Shown: piece by piece, positions 8,077 to 16,531 of the stretch
How the letters are laid out: each line of letters starts with the position of its first letter
How positions within the stretch are numbered: the stretch's first letter is position 1
Source of the DNA: an uncultured Saprospiraceae bacterium
GTDB lineage: Bacteria; Bacteroidota; Bacteroidia; Chitinophagales; Saprospiraceae
Assembly: GCA_934699305.1 (NCBI GenBank)
Contig: CAKUWM010000021.1
Location: 1 to 19,513 of the forward strand
Reading direction: 5' to 3'
DNA length: 19,513 bases
Position numbers and translations under genes: made by a program
Notes under the pieces: model-generated
Told to the model about the DNA's origin: nothing
The model's database searches: none
What the model saw: only the letters and a program-made list of their open reading frames with translations

Positions 8077-9720
8077 TTATTGCACTTTTAAAACCTCACT
8101 CAAGACTTTCCCTATATTACCATTGGGCTCTTGAATGCGCAAAAGAGATGCAACAGTAGGAGCAATATCCGTCATATTCGCATTTTTTGAAGACCTGCCC
8201 CTTTCGATGCCCCATCCCATCCACAACAACGGAATTCTAGCATCGTCAGGGTTCCAAACCGAATGGCCTGACCCCAATGACGATAAGGAATTGGCGTCTG
8301 CATTGAGGATATAAAAGATCCCTCCGGTTCTTTCGGGATGATGGCCATTGATCATTCTTTGTTTGATCGGCTCGGGAATAGAAGCATCACCTATCTTATT
8401 GAAATCGGCTACAAATAGAATCTCTGTATTTCTTCTCAAATATTTCATACAGATATCTCGAATTTCCTGCTCGTCCAATTGATTTTGTACGATTTTTTTA
8501 TAATCAAAACGCACTTGGTTATATACTGTAGCATTGACCAAATCTCCTATATGAAATTTTTCTTTCAAAAGATCATTGAGGTCGTCCTGTATGGATGATT
8601 TTACTGGATGCACAGGTAATTTGTGTTCATGTAAGAACTGCGCATTGTGGGAACCTCCATGATCTGAGGTAAGAAAAACTGTATAATTATCCTTTCCCAC
8701 TTTTTGATCCAAAAACTTAAAAAACGCTCCCAATTCCTGATCTAATCTGAGATAGGTGTCCTCAACTTCAATAGAGTTGATGCCAAATTTATGTCCTATT
8801 ATATCTGTTGAAGAAATACTGATGGCCAAAAGGTCGGTATCTGGTCCTCCGCCTAAATTCTCATTGTTTATCACTTCTTTTGCAAAGTCCAACACAAGGC
8901 TATTCCCATAAGGTGTGGTATAGATTACACTATAATTGTGCTTTGTAAACAACTTGGAGGTTTCTATTGGGAAAACCGCTTCCTTCTGACCTTTAAGGGT
9001 TCCCTCATAAGGCACATTGTCGGCCGTACTTTGGATATACGTTTCAATATCATACAACGTGTTCCAATCTTTTGATAAGTATTCGGCCGCCAGATTCAAA
9101 TCATTAAAGTTATCCACCCATTTTGGAAGTTGGTTCATATAATAGGTACTTGTAATCCATTTTCCGGTCTTGTTCTCAAACCAATAGGCAGCATCCGCAG
9201 CGTGTCCCGCCGGTAATATGGCGCCTCTATCCTTCAAAGAGATTCCGATGACTTTGGACCTAAAATTTGTAGCTAATTTCAATTCGTCTCCAATGGTATT
9301 GGACAATAGGTTAACAGGTGATTTTTTACCTGCAGAAGACGTGGTCCCAACGCTTTCTACATTGGCATCACCCACGCAGTTGATGGTCTCTCCGGTTGAA
9401 TTAAAAGTAATGCTATTCCCCGTTATTCCATGGATTGCAGGAACAGATCCTGAATAAACCGTGCTGTGCCCAATCCCCGTAACCGTAGGAATATAATCTA
9501 TATACGTGTTTTCATTTGAAAACCCATCCTTTAATAGTCTTTTAAAACCGTCTGAACCATATCTATCATAGTAGCGGTACAAGTAATCCCATCGCATCTG
9601 ATCCACCATAATTCCTACCATCAATTTCGGTCGTGGCACTGGTTCGGGATCTGGCAATGGAGAAAAACCGCTGCCAATGATTAAAATAACTATTGCCAAT
9701 GAAAATTTTTTGAATCTCAT
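8077..9720 (-). CDS. pafA: PafA-type alkaline phosphatase (phosphomonoesterase), paralogue 2
   Basis: A 547-residue paralogue of the phosphatase at 4225-5913, alignable nearly end to end. The active site is complete: Asp40 in IMVDQMRWD, nucleophile Thr81 in TVTGIGHS, Asn102 in GITGNS, Lys163 and Arg165 in SLKDRGAILPAGH, an SSTDIIGH metal motif, a TSDHGGSH motif and a final GSGHSVW histidine. It should be a zinc-dependent phosphomonoesterase. The signal peptide (about residues 1-20) is followed by a proline-rich linker (PLPDPEPVPRPK) not seen in paralogue 1. No T9SS tail is present, so it is probably periplasmic. It follows the tandem beta-helix gene by 84 bp. The moderate divergence from paralogue 1 suggests an old duplication and perhaps different substrates. 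Thr rather than Cys/Ser at the nucleophile excludes a standard sulfatase. Confidence 0.84.
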   Translation of the reverse strand: MRFKKFSLAIVILIIGSGFSPLPDPEPVPRPKLMVGIMVDQMRWDYLYRYYDRYGSDGFKRLLKDGFSNENTYIDYIPTVTGIGHSTVYSGSVPAIHGITGNSITFNSTGETINCVGDANVESVGTTSSAGKKSPVNLLSNTIGDELKLATNFRSKVIGISLKDRGAILPAGHAADAAYWFENKTGKWITSTYYMNQLPKWVDNFNDLNLAAEYLSKDWNTLYDIETYIQSTADNVPYEGTLKGQKEAVFPIETSKLFTKHNYSVIYTTPYGNSLVLDFAKEVINNENLGGGPDTDLLAISISSTDIIGHKFGINSIEVEDTYLRLDQELGAFFKFLDQKVGKDNYTVFLTSDHGGSHNAQFLHEHKLPVHPVKSSIQDDLNDLLKEKFHIGDLVNATVYNQVRFDYKKIVQNQLDEQEIRDICMKYLRRNTEILFVADFNKIGDASIPEPIKQRMINGHHPERTGGIFYILNADANSLSSLGSGHSVWNPDDARIPLLWMGWGIERGRSSKNANMTDIAPTVASLLRIQEPNGNIGKVLSEVLKVQ

Positions 9721-9804
9721 ATAATGAATCGTATTATTATTAAAACTTATTTTATCAATTTAAAAACTGGATTATTTAAAAAAAAAACAAACTCATCCCA
9801 ATAA

Positions 9805-12750
9805 TTATTTTTTAATGAACTTGAGTGAAAAGCTTCTATCTCCTTGAACTACATGCACAAAATACAACCCTGATTTTAGTTCACGACTATCAATTGGCAT
9901 TTTAGAGTTTAGAGCGGCCTGATAACAAATCTTACCAAAAACGTCAAAAATTGAGATTTTTGAAGGCGTATCAGTTGTTAAGTCTTTTATATAAAAATAA
10001 TCTTCTACTGGATTTGGATATATCTTGTTTGCCTTTTGCAAATAATCAGAGGCTATTTGCTCCTCTTTATTAGTACTTGTTTTATTTGACGTTGGCTCTA
10101 CAAATTCAACATAATTTAAACGAAAGTTTGCACCATTAAAAACCAATCTTAAAACATTCCCCGTAGAACTATTGGGAATAGTGATACCACTTAAACTAAC
10201 TGTCTCCCACTGTTCCCATCCACCGGTATAATTAAGATCAATTTCACCCAATTCAGTATGGTCTAAATAAACTGTAATTGATTTTGGTTGGTTATTATTA
10301 AAAGCACTCGATATTCTTGCCTTAATGTCATAAGTGCCTGCTTGAACATCTGAAATGGTATATTTAACCCATTCGCCATCCACAATCCACGCTATTGCAT
10401 GACTGCCTGTCGCATCATTTATTGCCATAACATCGACATCTTCATAAGTGCGAATATTAAAAGGATAATTGCCATTCCCATTACCTCCCGATGTGTCATG
10501 ATAGGCCACTCCTTCACCACCACGATCATAGTCTTCCGCCTCTATTTTACCCGGAATCACATGAGTTTTGTATACGTAATTTCCAAGTGAAGGATCATAA
10601 CTAGAATACAAAGGCACATATCTATCAGGGTTATTGGTGGTCCAATTATTTCCAAAAGCTACAACACCAGCTCTTTCAGGAAATACCGAATTGGCAAAAC
10701 GCACACGTCCTGTATTGGTTTCATTGGTATCATCCACTAAATATAAAAATTCATTTTTCATATTGGTAGCTGCTATAATACTGGCATCCGAAGATTCTAT
10801 AACCATAGCGGCATCGCTTGATTCCTGAGGAGCCCAAGACCCAAACATGGCTTCATTGGATAGCCCTCCAATTACTTCCAGTTTAGAACCTCCGGTAGCC
10901 TGAAACGAGGGGTTATATCCTTCGGTTTTATAGCCCATTACCCAAAGTTGTGCCCCATCTGTCACAGCGAAATTGGGGCTTTGTTTGTATTCTCTGTTCA
11001 CATACCTTAACCATGCTTTTTGTCCGGCCCTAAACGGTGTGTTGGCGTTACCTATTCCGGTGCAACCATTTGCAAAAAAATTACCGACACCTGAACCCAT
11101 GGAATTACTGTAGACCCCAGTATGGTAATTCACAACCATTACTCGGCTTGAATTTTGGTCAACTTTAACTCCTTGTCTACCCCCATCAGCAATAAAAAGT
11201 GGGTTTTCGCTTACGCCATTCGATCGGATTCTTCCATTAAAATGTACATTACTCCACATCATGTTAATACATCTAATTTCTTTTGGCACCCATACCGTAC
11301 CACTAACGTAATATCTGCCTTTAGGAAAATATACGGTTGTAGCTCCTGCTGCTGCTGCTGCGTCTATTGCTGCTTGCAATGCCTGCAAATTATTAATATT
11401 GGGATCGTTTACTGCTCCATAATCATCTACATTGACCCACTTGCTTAGGTCTTGTTCCCAATATTGGTTTGGAGATTCTTCTATAGGTAAGTTTAAAGAT
11501 CTATCAAGTTGTCCAGAACGTGACGAGTAAAATGCTCCAGTTCTATATTCTGTCACCCTGCCTGCAATACTATCAACACCTATGGAAACAGCATCTTTTA
11601 CTAAAAGATCATTATAGCCTGATAATTTCAAATTACGGGCAAACAATTGCCCATCAGTAAACCAGACGGCAAGATTACCTCCTGAGCCAATACTTTTAAA
11701 CTCACTATCTATAAAAATGGCATGAGAACCATTATCTATTTGGCTACCTCCGCCTTGCGTACCACTCATTATTACCGCTGGAATATTACCCGTTTGCTGG
11801 CTATATAATTTCCTAAAATAAGCACCACCATCTATATATTTAATACCAGCTTTAGTCTGATTTTTTAAAGTAATATGTTCAAGCGTAACGGCCGTAAAAT
11901 GATAAGGTTCAAATCTCAAGCCAACCTCAAAACCATCGACGGTTATATCGTGATAATACCCCCCGATTGGCCCCACTTTAAAATCGACTCCGAATTTACC
12001 TGTACCATCACCACTTTTTATCAATACATTTTCAATACCACCAGTATTAGCAGAAACCCATTTTACACCTACCGCTCCAGGGTTTCCAATACCTATATCG
12101 ATAGTAAGGTTTCTTATATGATTAAATCCTGCCCCATGGTTAAAAACTGTTTTAGCAAATGAGAAAACAGGTTTATAAACATTAAATCCATTAGAATTAT
12201 TGGCTAGTTTTATAATCGTATTATTCCTGCTTTGTCCAATAAAGCGCATACGAACCATTTTCTCTCCTACTGTTGGTGCTGGATATGTACGTGCTGCTCC
12301 ACTGTACACAATGGTATTTGTTATTTTATATGTACCATTAGGTATATAAATGGCCCAAGAAGCTAGATATGAATTTGGTTCTCCATCAGCGCCTTCGACA
12401 TTATTGGAACTCCAACCAAATGTGTCATAATATTTAAGCACGTCATCATAAGCATCAATAAAAGCTTGAGTGTCGTCTGTTACCCCATCACCCACTGCAT
12501 TATATGGCGGTTTGGTAATATCTATAAATCGATTATTTATACTATCCATGTGCCGAAACACATCTTCAGGATAAATACAGTTTAAATTTAGGTTCCTATC
12601 CTGCGCCAACCCACTTTTAGGTAATAAGAGTGCTATAAAAACAAGTTTAAGGAATAGCTCTCTAAAAACTAGTTGACTAAATATCCTATTGAATAAACTA
12701 TAAAATTCTGGCACGATTTCAGATTTAATTTTTAAATTAGTTTTCATCAT
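9805..12750 (-). CDS. Secreted tandem beta-helix protein with CBM6 and T9SS sorting domain
   Basis: A 981-residue protein. Two pectate-lyase-3-like beta-helix starts are visible: one at about residues 75-150 (DITKPPYNAVGDGVTDDTQA, then YIPNGTYKI) and one at about 430-500 (VDDYGAVNDP, then VYFPKGRYYVSGTVWVP). A CBM6 follows at about 730-885, beginning IPGKIEAEDYD, with VDGEWVKYTI and a closing LNYVEF. The tail (about 905-981, KIYPNP..., ending LKFIKK) is a T9SS sorting domain, so the protein is secreted or surface-bound. Two tandem beta-helices recall GH55 exo-beta-1,3-glucanases and related lyase or epimerase-like proteins, but I cannot assign catalytic residues or a family. In this locus an unassigned galactan-active enzyme is as plausible. 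The start gives an unusually long n-region (about 35 residues) before the hydrophobic segment; no later Met offers a better start. It lies 84 bp before PafA-2 and 228 bp after GH110-B. Confidence 0.72.
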   Translation of the reverse strand: MMKTNLKIKSEIVPEFYSLFNRIFSQLVFRELFLKLVFIALLLPKSGLAQDRNLNLNCIYPEDVFRHMDSINNRFIDITKPPYNAVGDGVTDDTQAFIDAYDDVLKYYDTFGWSSNNVEGADGEPNSYLASWAIYIPNGTYKITNTIVYSGAARTYPAPTVGEKMVRMRFIGQSRNNTIIKLANNSNGFNVYKPVFSFAKTVFNHGAGFNHIRNLTIDIGIGNPGAVGVKWVSANTGGIENVLIKSGDGTGKFGVDFKVGPIGGYYHDITVDGFEVGLRFEPYHFTAVTLEHITLKNQTKAGIKYIDGGAYFRKLYSQQTGNIPAVIMSGTQGGGSQIDNGSHAIFIDSEFKSIGSGGNLAVWFTDGQLFARNLKLSGYNDLLVKDAVSIGVDSIAGRVTEYRTGAFYSSRSGQLDRSLNLPIEESPNQYWEQDLSKWVNVDDYGAVNDPNINNLQALQAAIDAAAAAGATTVYFPKGRYYVSGTVWVPKEIRCINMMWSNVHFNGRIRSNGVSENPLFIADGGRQGVKVDQNSSRVMVVNYHTGVYSNSMGSGVGNFFANGCTGIGNANTPFRAGQKAWLRYVNREYKQSPNFAVTDGAQLWVMGYKTEGYNPSFQATGGSKLEVIGGLSNEAMFGSWAPQESSDAAMVIESSDASIIAATNMKNEFLYLVDDTNETNTGRVRFANSVFPERAGVVAFGNNWTTNNPDRYVPLYSSYDPSLGNYVYKTHVIPGKIEAEDYDRGGEGVAYHDTSGGNGNGNYPFNIRTYEDVDVMAINDATGSHAIAWIVDGEWVKYTISDVQAGTYDIKARISSAFNNNQPKSITVYLDHTELGEIDLNYTGGWEQWETVSLSGITIPNSSTGNVLRLVFNGANFRLNYVEFVEPTSNKTSTNKEEQIASDYLQKANKIYPNPVEDYFYIKDLTTDTPSKISIFDVFGKICYQAALNSKMPIDSRELKSGLYFVHVVQGDRSFSLKFIKK

Positions 12751-12764
12751 ACTTAGTTTAAATG

Positions 12765-12812
12765 GTTAATACTTATAAGTATTGGATCGCAATCCAAGGT
12801 GTTAATACTTAT
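12765..12812. promoter_or_regulatory. Palindrome, hairpin and direct-repeat cluster upstream of the tandem beta-helix gene
   Basis: Three nested elements lie just upstream of the start codon at 12750. AATACTTATAAGTATT (12768-12783) is a perfect 16-bp palindrome. TTGGAT (12782-12787) and ATCCAA (12792-12797) form a 6-bp hairpin with a CGCA loop. GTTAATACTTAT occurs twice in the same orientation (12765-12776 and 12801-12812), 36 bp apart. The palindrome starts 18 nt before the gene. This could be a repressor or activator site, or a leader hairpin. The remainder of the 228-bp gap (12813-12978) is A/T-rich and shows no gene and no clear promoter. Confidence 0.45.
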
Positions 12813-12978
12813 TAAATGTTTGGCCAATTCTATTAAGTAAATAGATGAAACATTCCTTTTTCAATCCTCCAAAAAAATTTTGGTTTCCACATGCAAAACA
12901 ATAGTCTTACGAAATTTGAAAAACGTTAAAAACCAGTATTCAATTGCGGACAGCTCAACAGCATGATTCTGGAATATT

Positions 12979-14868
12979 CTAAAACTTAACTTCTTTATCT
13001 TTGACCTCTTTAATAATTGTTTTAGATTTTAGATTTCCTTTGTATGTGTTATTATTGACCTTTAATTTTCCAATATGCTCAAAATCCAATACGGGCATTT
13101 CTGGATAAATCGGCTCAAAACTCCCGGAATTTTCAATAATATTATTGGTGAATTCCAGTTCCTTTACGCTGTTGGCATGGAGTATCCACGAATCAAAATG
13201 TTTAAATTTATTGCTATCAATAATGATTTTCCCGAATGAATAGTCTTCCTTATCACCTCCTATTGTTGAAATAATATTAATTACCGGATGTTTGTTGCCT
13301 GCAAAACAACAATCGCCAAACTCATTGTTCCTAATAATCAATTCCTGTGCCTGACCAGACTCATACCACCATGACAGCTCTACTGGCACAAGTATGGCAC
13401 TCATCATATTGCTGAAATAATTATTCTCGACAATAGTTCTTTTAGGCGTTGATAGTAAAATTCCCCGAGCTCTATTGATATCAATTCTGCAACCGGAAAT
13501 TTCCACTTCAGGATACCAATCTAAATTCTCCAGCACAAAATCCTTATTGACATCCAAAGGGATTTTATCCTCAAACGTGATGATGTAATAACGTCCATTC
13601 ACCATTTCCAAAGTCTTTACCTTACCCTTATAAATGCTGTTTGTAGATAGATTTTGATTTATAAAGCCTATTTCGTCTCCAGGGCCAGCAAAAATAAAAC
13701 CTGCTTGGTGATGATGTCCTACTCGAACCCCTAGGCGGTGGTCATCAAGTACATCTTCAACAATAACATAAGCCGAATGTACATTTGTTGCATCATCTAA
13801 CATTTGTTTAAAAATGCAATCCTTTAGAATTATTTTTCCTTTGCAACCAGAAAAATGAGTAGCATCTGCAGTGGTGGAAACCATTCTGTTTCCACTTGCC
13901 TGAACTTTCATTGATGTTATAGTTACGTTGACACAACGTTCTGCAACAACGCCCATGCCACCGGCATGATGTATGGCAACACGATCTAAAACAATATCTT
14001 CACTTTTTAATAAATGGATAGCATTTGCCAAACGGTTTTGCCCCATTTTCCCTTTGGACACCATTATCATTCCAACAGGAGGCACTTTTCTGCTGGTCGT
14101 GATTCGTACCAACCCATGCATTAATTCCTCAGCTTTAATTGTGTATTCCTCCTTTAGTTGGGTAAATTGTGGCGACCGAACATCAATGTAATTGGGAAAC
14201 TTTAGTTGTTCATTATTTCGAACCTCAACATTGGAGTTCATATCCAATGGCATAAAATCATTATTCCTATAGGCTACGGCCTTTCGCTTAGGATCAAACA
14301 AAATGGCCCTATCTAGATCATGTTCAAAGCCTTCTTTAATAAAGTAAAGGTTATTGTTTTTTATGGCGTATGGAAATTGAGACGATATTTCAATATCGAA
14401 TGTGCCTTTGGATGGATCGTTAGCTACAATTTTTGCTTCACTATGCAATGGAATTTCCCAATCAATACTAATATTGGATATTTTTATGTTCTTTGAATCC
14501 TCTACATGAAATGGCACCATTAGACCGTGGAAAATAAATGCAGTCTCATTCCCAACGATTTCAAGGTTATTATACCCTATAATTGGAAATGCTATTCGGC
14601 GTAATGAATTGTCGTGATTAGTTACATAACCGTACTTTTCAAAAGCTTTCTCAGGATAGAAGTGGTATACTCCTTCATCAAAAATAATTTTTGGATTGTC
14701 AAGTCTTGATGCATCCTTAAGCATTTCCAATACCGCTAAGGTGGCATCTTGAGTACCTGGCTTATAATAATTTTTGAAAAACAACTCTTGTGCATGTAGT
14801 GTAAGTCCCGAAAGGATAAAACAAATTACTATCAGAATCCTGGTCCGTTTTACTGTTTTATTGTTCAT
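12979..14868 (-). CDS. GH110 exo-alpha-1,3-galactosidase (copy B)
   Basis: A 629-residue beta-helix protein with a signal peptide (about residues 1-27, LTLHAQ). It is a divergent paralogue of the enzyme at 5983-7812 and should release alpha-1,3-linked D-galactose with inversion. The conserved aspartates are Asp335 in TTADATHFSGCKG and Asp358-Asp359 in MLDDATNVHSAY, with the same 23/24 spacing as copy A. NRARGILLSTP and YESGQAQELIIRNNEF match equivalent segments in copy A. Overall similarity is modest outside these blocks, so the two may prefer different galactans or sulfation states. No T9SS tail or lipobox is present. It lies 29 bp after the sulfatase gene, so the two are probably co-transcribed. 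Confidence 0.8.
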   Translation of the reverse strand: MNNKTVKRTRILIVICFILSGLTLHAQELFFKNYYKPGTQDATLAVLEMLKDASRLDNPKIIFDEGVYHFYPEKAFEKYGYVTNHDNSLRRIAFPIIGYNNLEIVGNETAFIFHGLMVPFHVEDSKNIKISNISIDWEIPLHSEAKIVANDPSKGTFDIEISSQFPYAIKNNNLYFIKEGFEHDLDRAILFDPKRKAVAYRNNDFMPLDMNSNVEVRNNEQLKFPNYIDVRSPQFTQLKEEYTIKAEELMHGLVRITTSRKVPPVGMIMVSKGKMGQNRLANAIHLLKSEDIVLDRVAIHHAGGMGVVAERCVNVTITSMKVQASGNRMVSTTADATHFSGCKGKIILKDCIFKQMLDDATNVHSAYVIVEDVLDDHRLGVRVGHHHQAGFIFAGPGDEIGFINQNLSTNSIYKGKVKTLEMVNGRYYIITFEDKIPLDVNKDFVLENLDWYPEVEISGCRIDINRARGILLSTPKRTIVENNYFSNMMSAILVPVELSWWYESGQAQELIIRNNEFGDCCFAGNKHPVINIISTIGGDKEDYSFGKIIIDSNKFKHFDSWILHANSVKELEFTNNIIENSGSFEPIYPEMPVLDFEHIGKLKVNNNTYKGNLKSKTIIKEVKDKEVKF

Positions 14869-14897
14869 ATCTGTTGAATTATTTTAGATTGTTTTGG

Positions 14898-16505
14898 TTA
14901 GTTGCTTGAGTGAATAATTTTTTCTTTTTCAAAATCAGACTTGTTTATCCAATCAGATTTCACTGTTTCTCCATTCATGTAGCGCTCATAAAAGCCTTGA
15001 CCTGTAGCTGGAGGATAAGAATTAAACACATCTCCGTTGCCTAGTACTCTAGGATCCTTTTGAACCGTTAATTCCTCCGTCATTAGTTTAAACATCGTAT
15101 TTTTTATCTCAAGGTAGTTCTCATTACCTGCTAAATTGTCCATACAGTCTCTATCCACAGAAAGGTCATAGAGTTCTTCTAATGGACGTTTTCCAAAATT
15201 GTAATTCCAATAGGTAGCTTCACCTTCCCGTCGTTGGTTTAAAATAAATGTTTTTGTCGGGCTACCATCAGTATCGGTATAGCCTGTTTCAGGGTTGGAA
15301 GAAGGCCAAAGATCAGGCTCAAAGTTTTTAATGTATAAATAGTTATCTTTTACAATACCGCGTATTGGATATCCCAAATCATTTGGTCTTCCCACGTCAT
15401 TTCTTTCCCGACCTAAAAGGACGAAGTTTCGATCTGGATCTACGATTTCAGATTTGTCCGACTCGAAGTATTTTTCAAGACTCTCACCCTCAATTGGTAA
15501 CATACCCAATTTTGACTCTTCTATTTTGGAAACAGATGTGAATGTGGCAGCAAAATCTGTAAAGCTTATGTAGTCATTTATTTCCCTACCTGGGTTTTTG
15601 ATGTTTTTGCCCCACATAATGGCCAAAGGCATGTGATTTGAATATTCATAATTATGCCCTTTTATGCGAGGAAAAGGCATGCCATTATCTGAAGTTACTA
15701 TAATAATGGTGTTTTCCAATTCTCCTGTCACTTCTAAATTATCTATCAGTTTACCCAATTGCTTGTCAAAATGCTCGATTTCAAAAGCATAGTCTAGCAT
15801 ATCGGTACGTATGGATTCAACATCCGGCCAGAATCCAAAAACCGAATCAATATCGGTCAGGGACTTTCCGCCTTTTTCAATCCCAGAACCGTATTCATAA
15901 TCACGGTGCGGTTCATTACCTCCATACCAGAAAAAGAATGGTTCTTTGTTTTCTCGAGTTCCTAAAAACTCTTTAAAATTGGCAGCATAATCAATATCTG
16001 AAATTTGAGACGTAGGTGGCTCCAGTTTTTTCTGGTTAAAGGCTTGTACTAACAAATCACGTTTCTTTCCGTTAATAATTCCCGCATTTCCTGGTGCCCA
16101 ACCTTTTCCGGTATAGCCAACATGGTAGCCATTATTATGTAATGCTTCTGCAACAGACACAAATTTTTTAGGAAAATTGCTGTTATGGTTGGCAGCTTCT
16201 TCGAGCTGCCAAGGGTTTCTACCTGTTAAAATGACAGACCTTGACGGTCCACACTTTGCATCTGGCGTATATGCATTATTAAAGAGCAACCCCTGTTTGG
16301 CAACCTTATCAAAGTTGGGGGTTTTTACCCAATCGCTGCCGTAAGCTCCAAAATGTTTCCACATGGCATCATCTGCCAAGCAAAACAGTATGTTTGGAGG
16401 TTTTTCATCCTTAACATTTTCTTCTGAGCATGCCGTGAAAAACAACATCTGGCAGCAAATGATTAAAGTGAAATATCCTTTCAAATATTTTATTTTAATA
16501 GTCAT
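14898..16505 (-). CDS. Family S1 formylglycine sulfatase, lipoprotein
   Basis: A 535-residue sulfatase. The maturation motif C-x-P-S-R is intact as Cys85-Gly-Pro-Ser-Arg89, so Cys85 should become formylglycine. Metal ligands include Asp45-Asp46 (CLADDAMW) and an SDNG motif in the second half (VTSDNGMPFPR), with conserved GHNYEYSNH next to it. It hydrolyses sulfate esters, here probably on galactose residues. The N-terminal LFFTAC-SEEN sequence is a permissive lipobox with lipidated Cys26. The acidic SEEN after it resembles the surface-export signal of Flavobacteriia lipoproteins, so an outer-surface location is possible. The sequence style is close to N-sulfoglucosamine sulfohydrolase-like members of S1, but this does not fix the substrate. 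It lies 26 bp after the clan-A hydrolase and 29 bp before GH110-B. Activity requires an anaerobic or FGE-type maturase encoded elsewhere. Confidence 0.88.
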   Translation of the reverse strand: MTIKIKYLKGYFTLIICCQMLFFTACSEENVKDEKPPNILFCLADDAMWKHFGAYGSDWVKTPNFDKVAKQGLLFNNAYTPDAKCGPSRSVILTGRNPWQLEEAANHNSNFPKKFVSVAEALHNNGYHVGYTGKGWAPGNAGIINGKKRDLLVQAFNQKKLEPPTSQISDIDYAANFKEFLGTRENKEPFFFWYGGNEPHRDYEYGSGIEKGGKSLTDIDSVFGFWPDVESIRTDMLDYAFEIEHFDKQLGKLIDNLEVTGELENTIIIVTSDNGMPFPRIKGHNYEYSNHMPLAIMWGKNIKNPGREINDYISFTDFAATFTSVSKIEESKLGMLPIEGESLEKYFESDKSEIVDPDRNFVLLGRERNDVGRPNDLGYPIRGIVKDNYLYIKNFEPDLWPSSNPETGYTDTDGSPTKTFILNQRREGEATYWNYNFGKRPLEELYDLSVDRDCMDNLAGNENYLEIKNTMFKLMTEELTVQKDPRVLGNGDVFNSYPPATGQGFYERYMNGETVKSDWINKSDFEKEKIIHSSN

Positions 16506-16531
16506 ACATTTTCATTTAAATAAAAAACCTA

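Noticed and set aside
4225..9720. Reading the PafA-type proteins as sulfatases because of the locus
   Set aside because: They lack the C/S-x-P-S-R maturation motif and have the Thr nucleophile and Lys-x-Arg pair of phosphomonoesterases.
9778..9787. Run of ten A (ten T on the coding strand) after the tandem beta-helix gene, as a terminator or phase-variable tract
   Set aside because: No stable stem precedes it and it is outside coding sequence; in an A/T-rich gap it carries little weight.
11346..11360. Five CTG units as a possible variable repeat
   Set aside because: It encodes a short Ala run in a helix between AIDA and GATT of the beta-helix protein; in-frame and too short to suggest slippage control.
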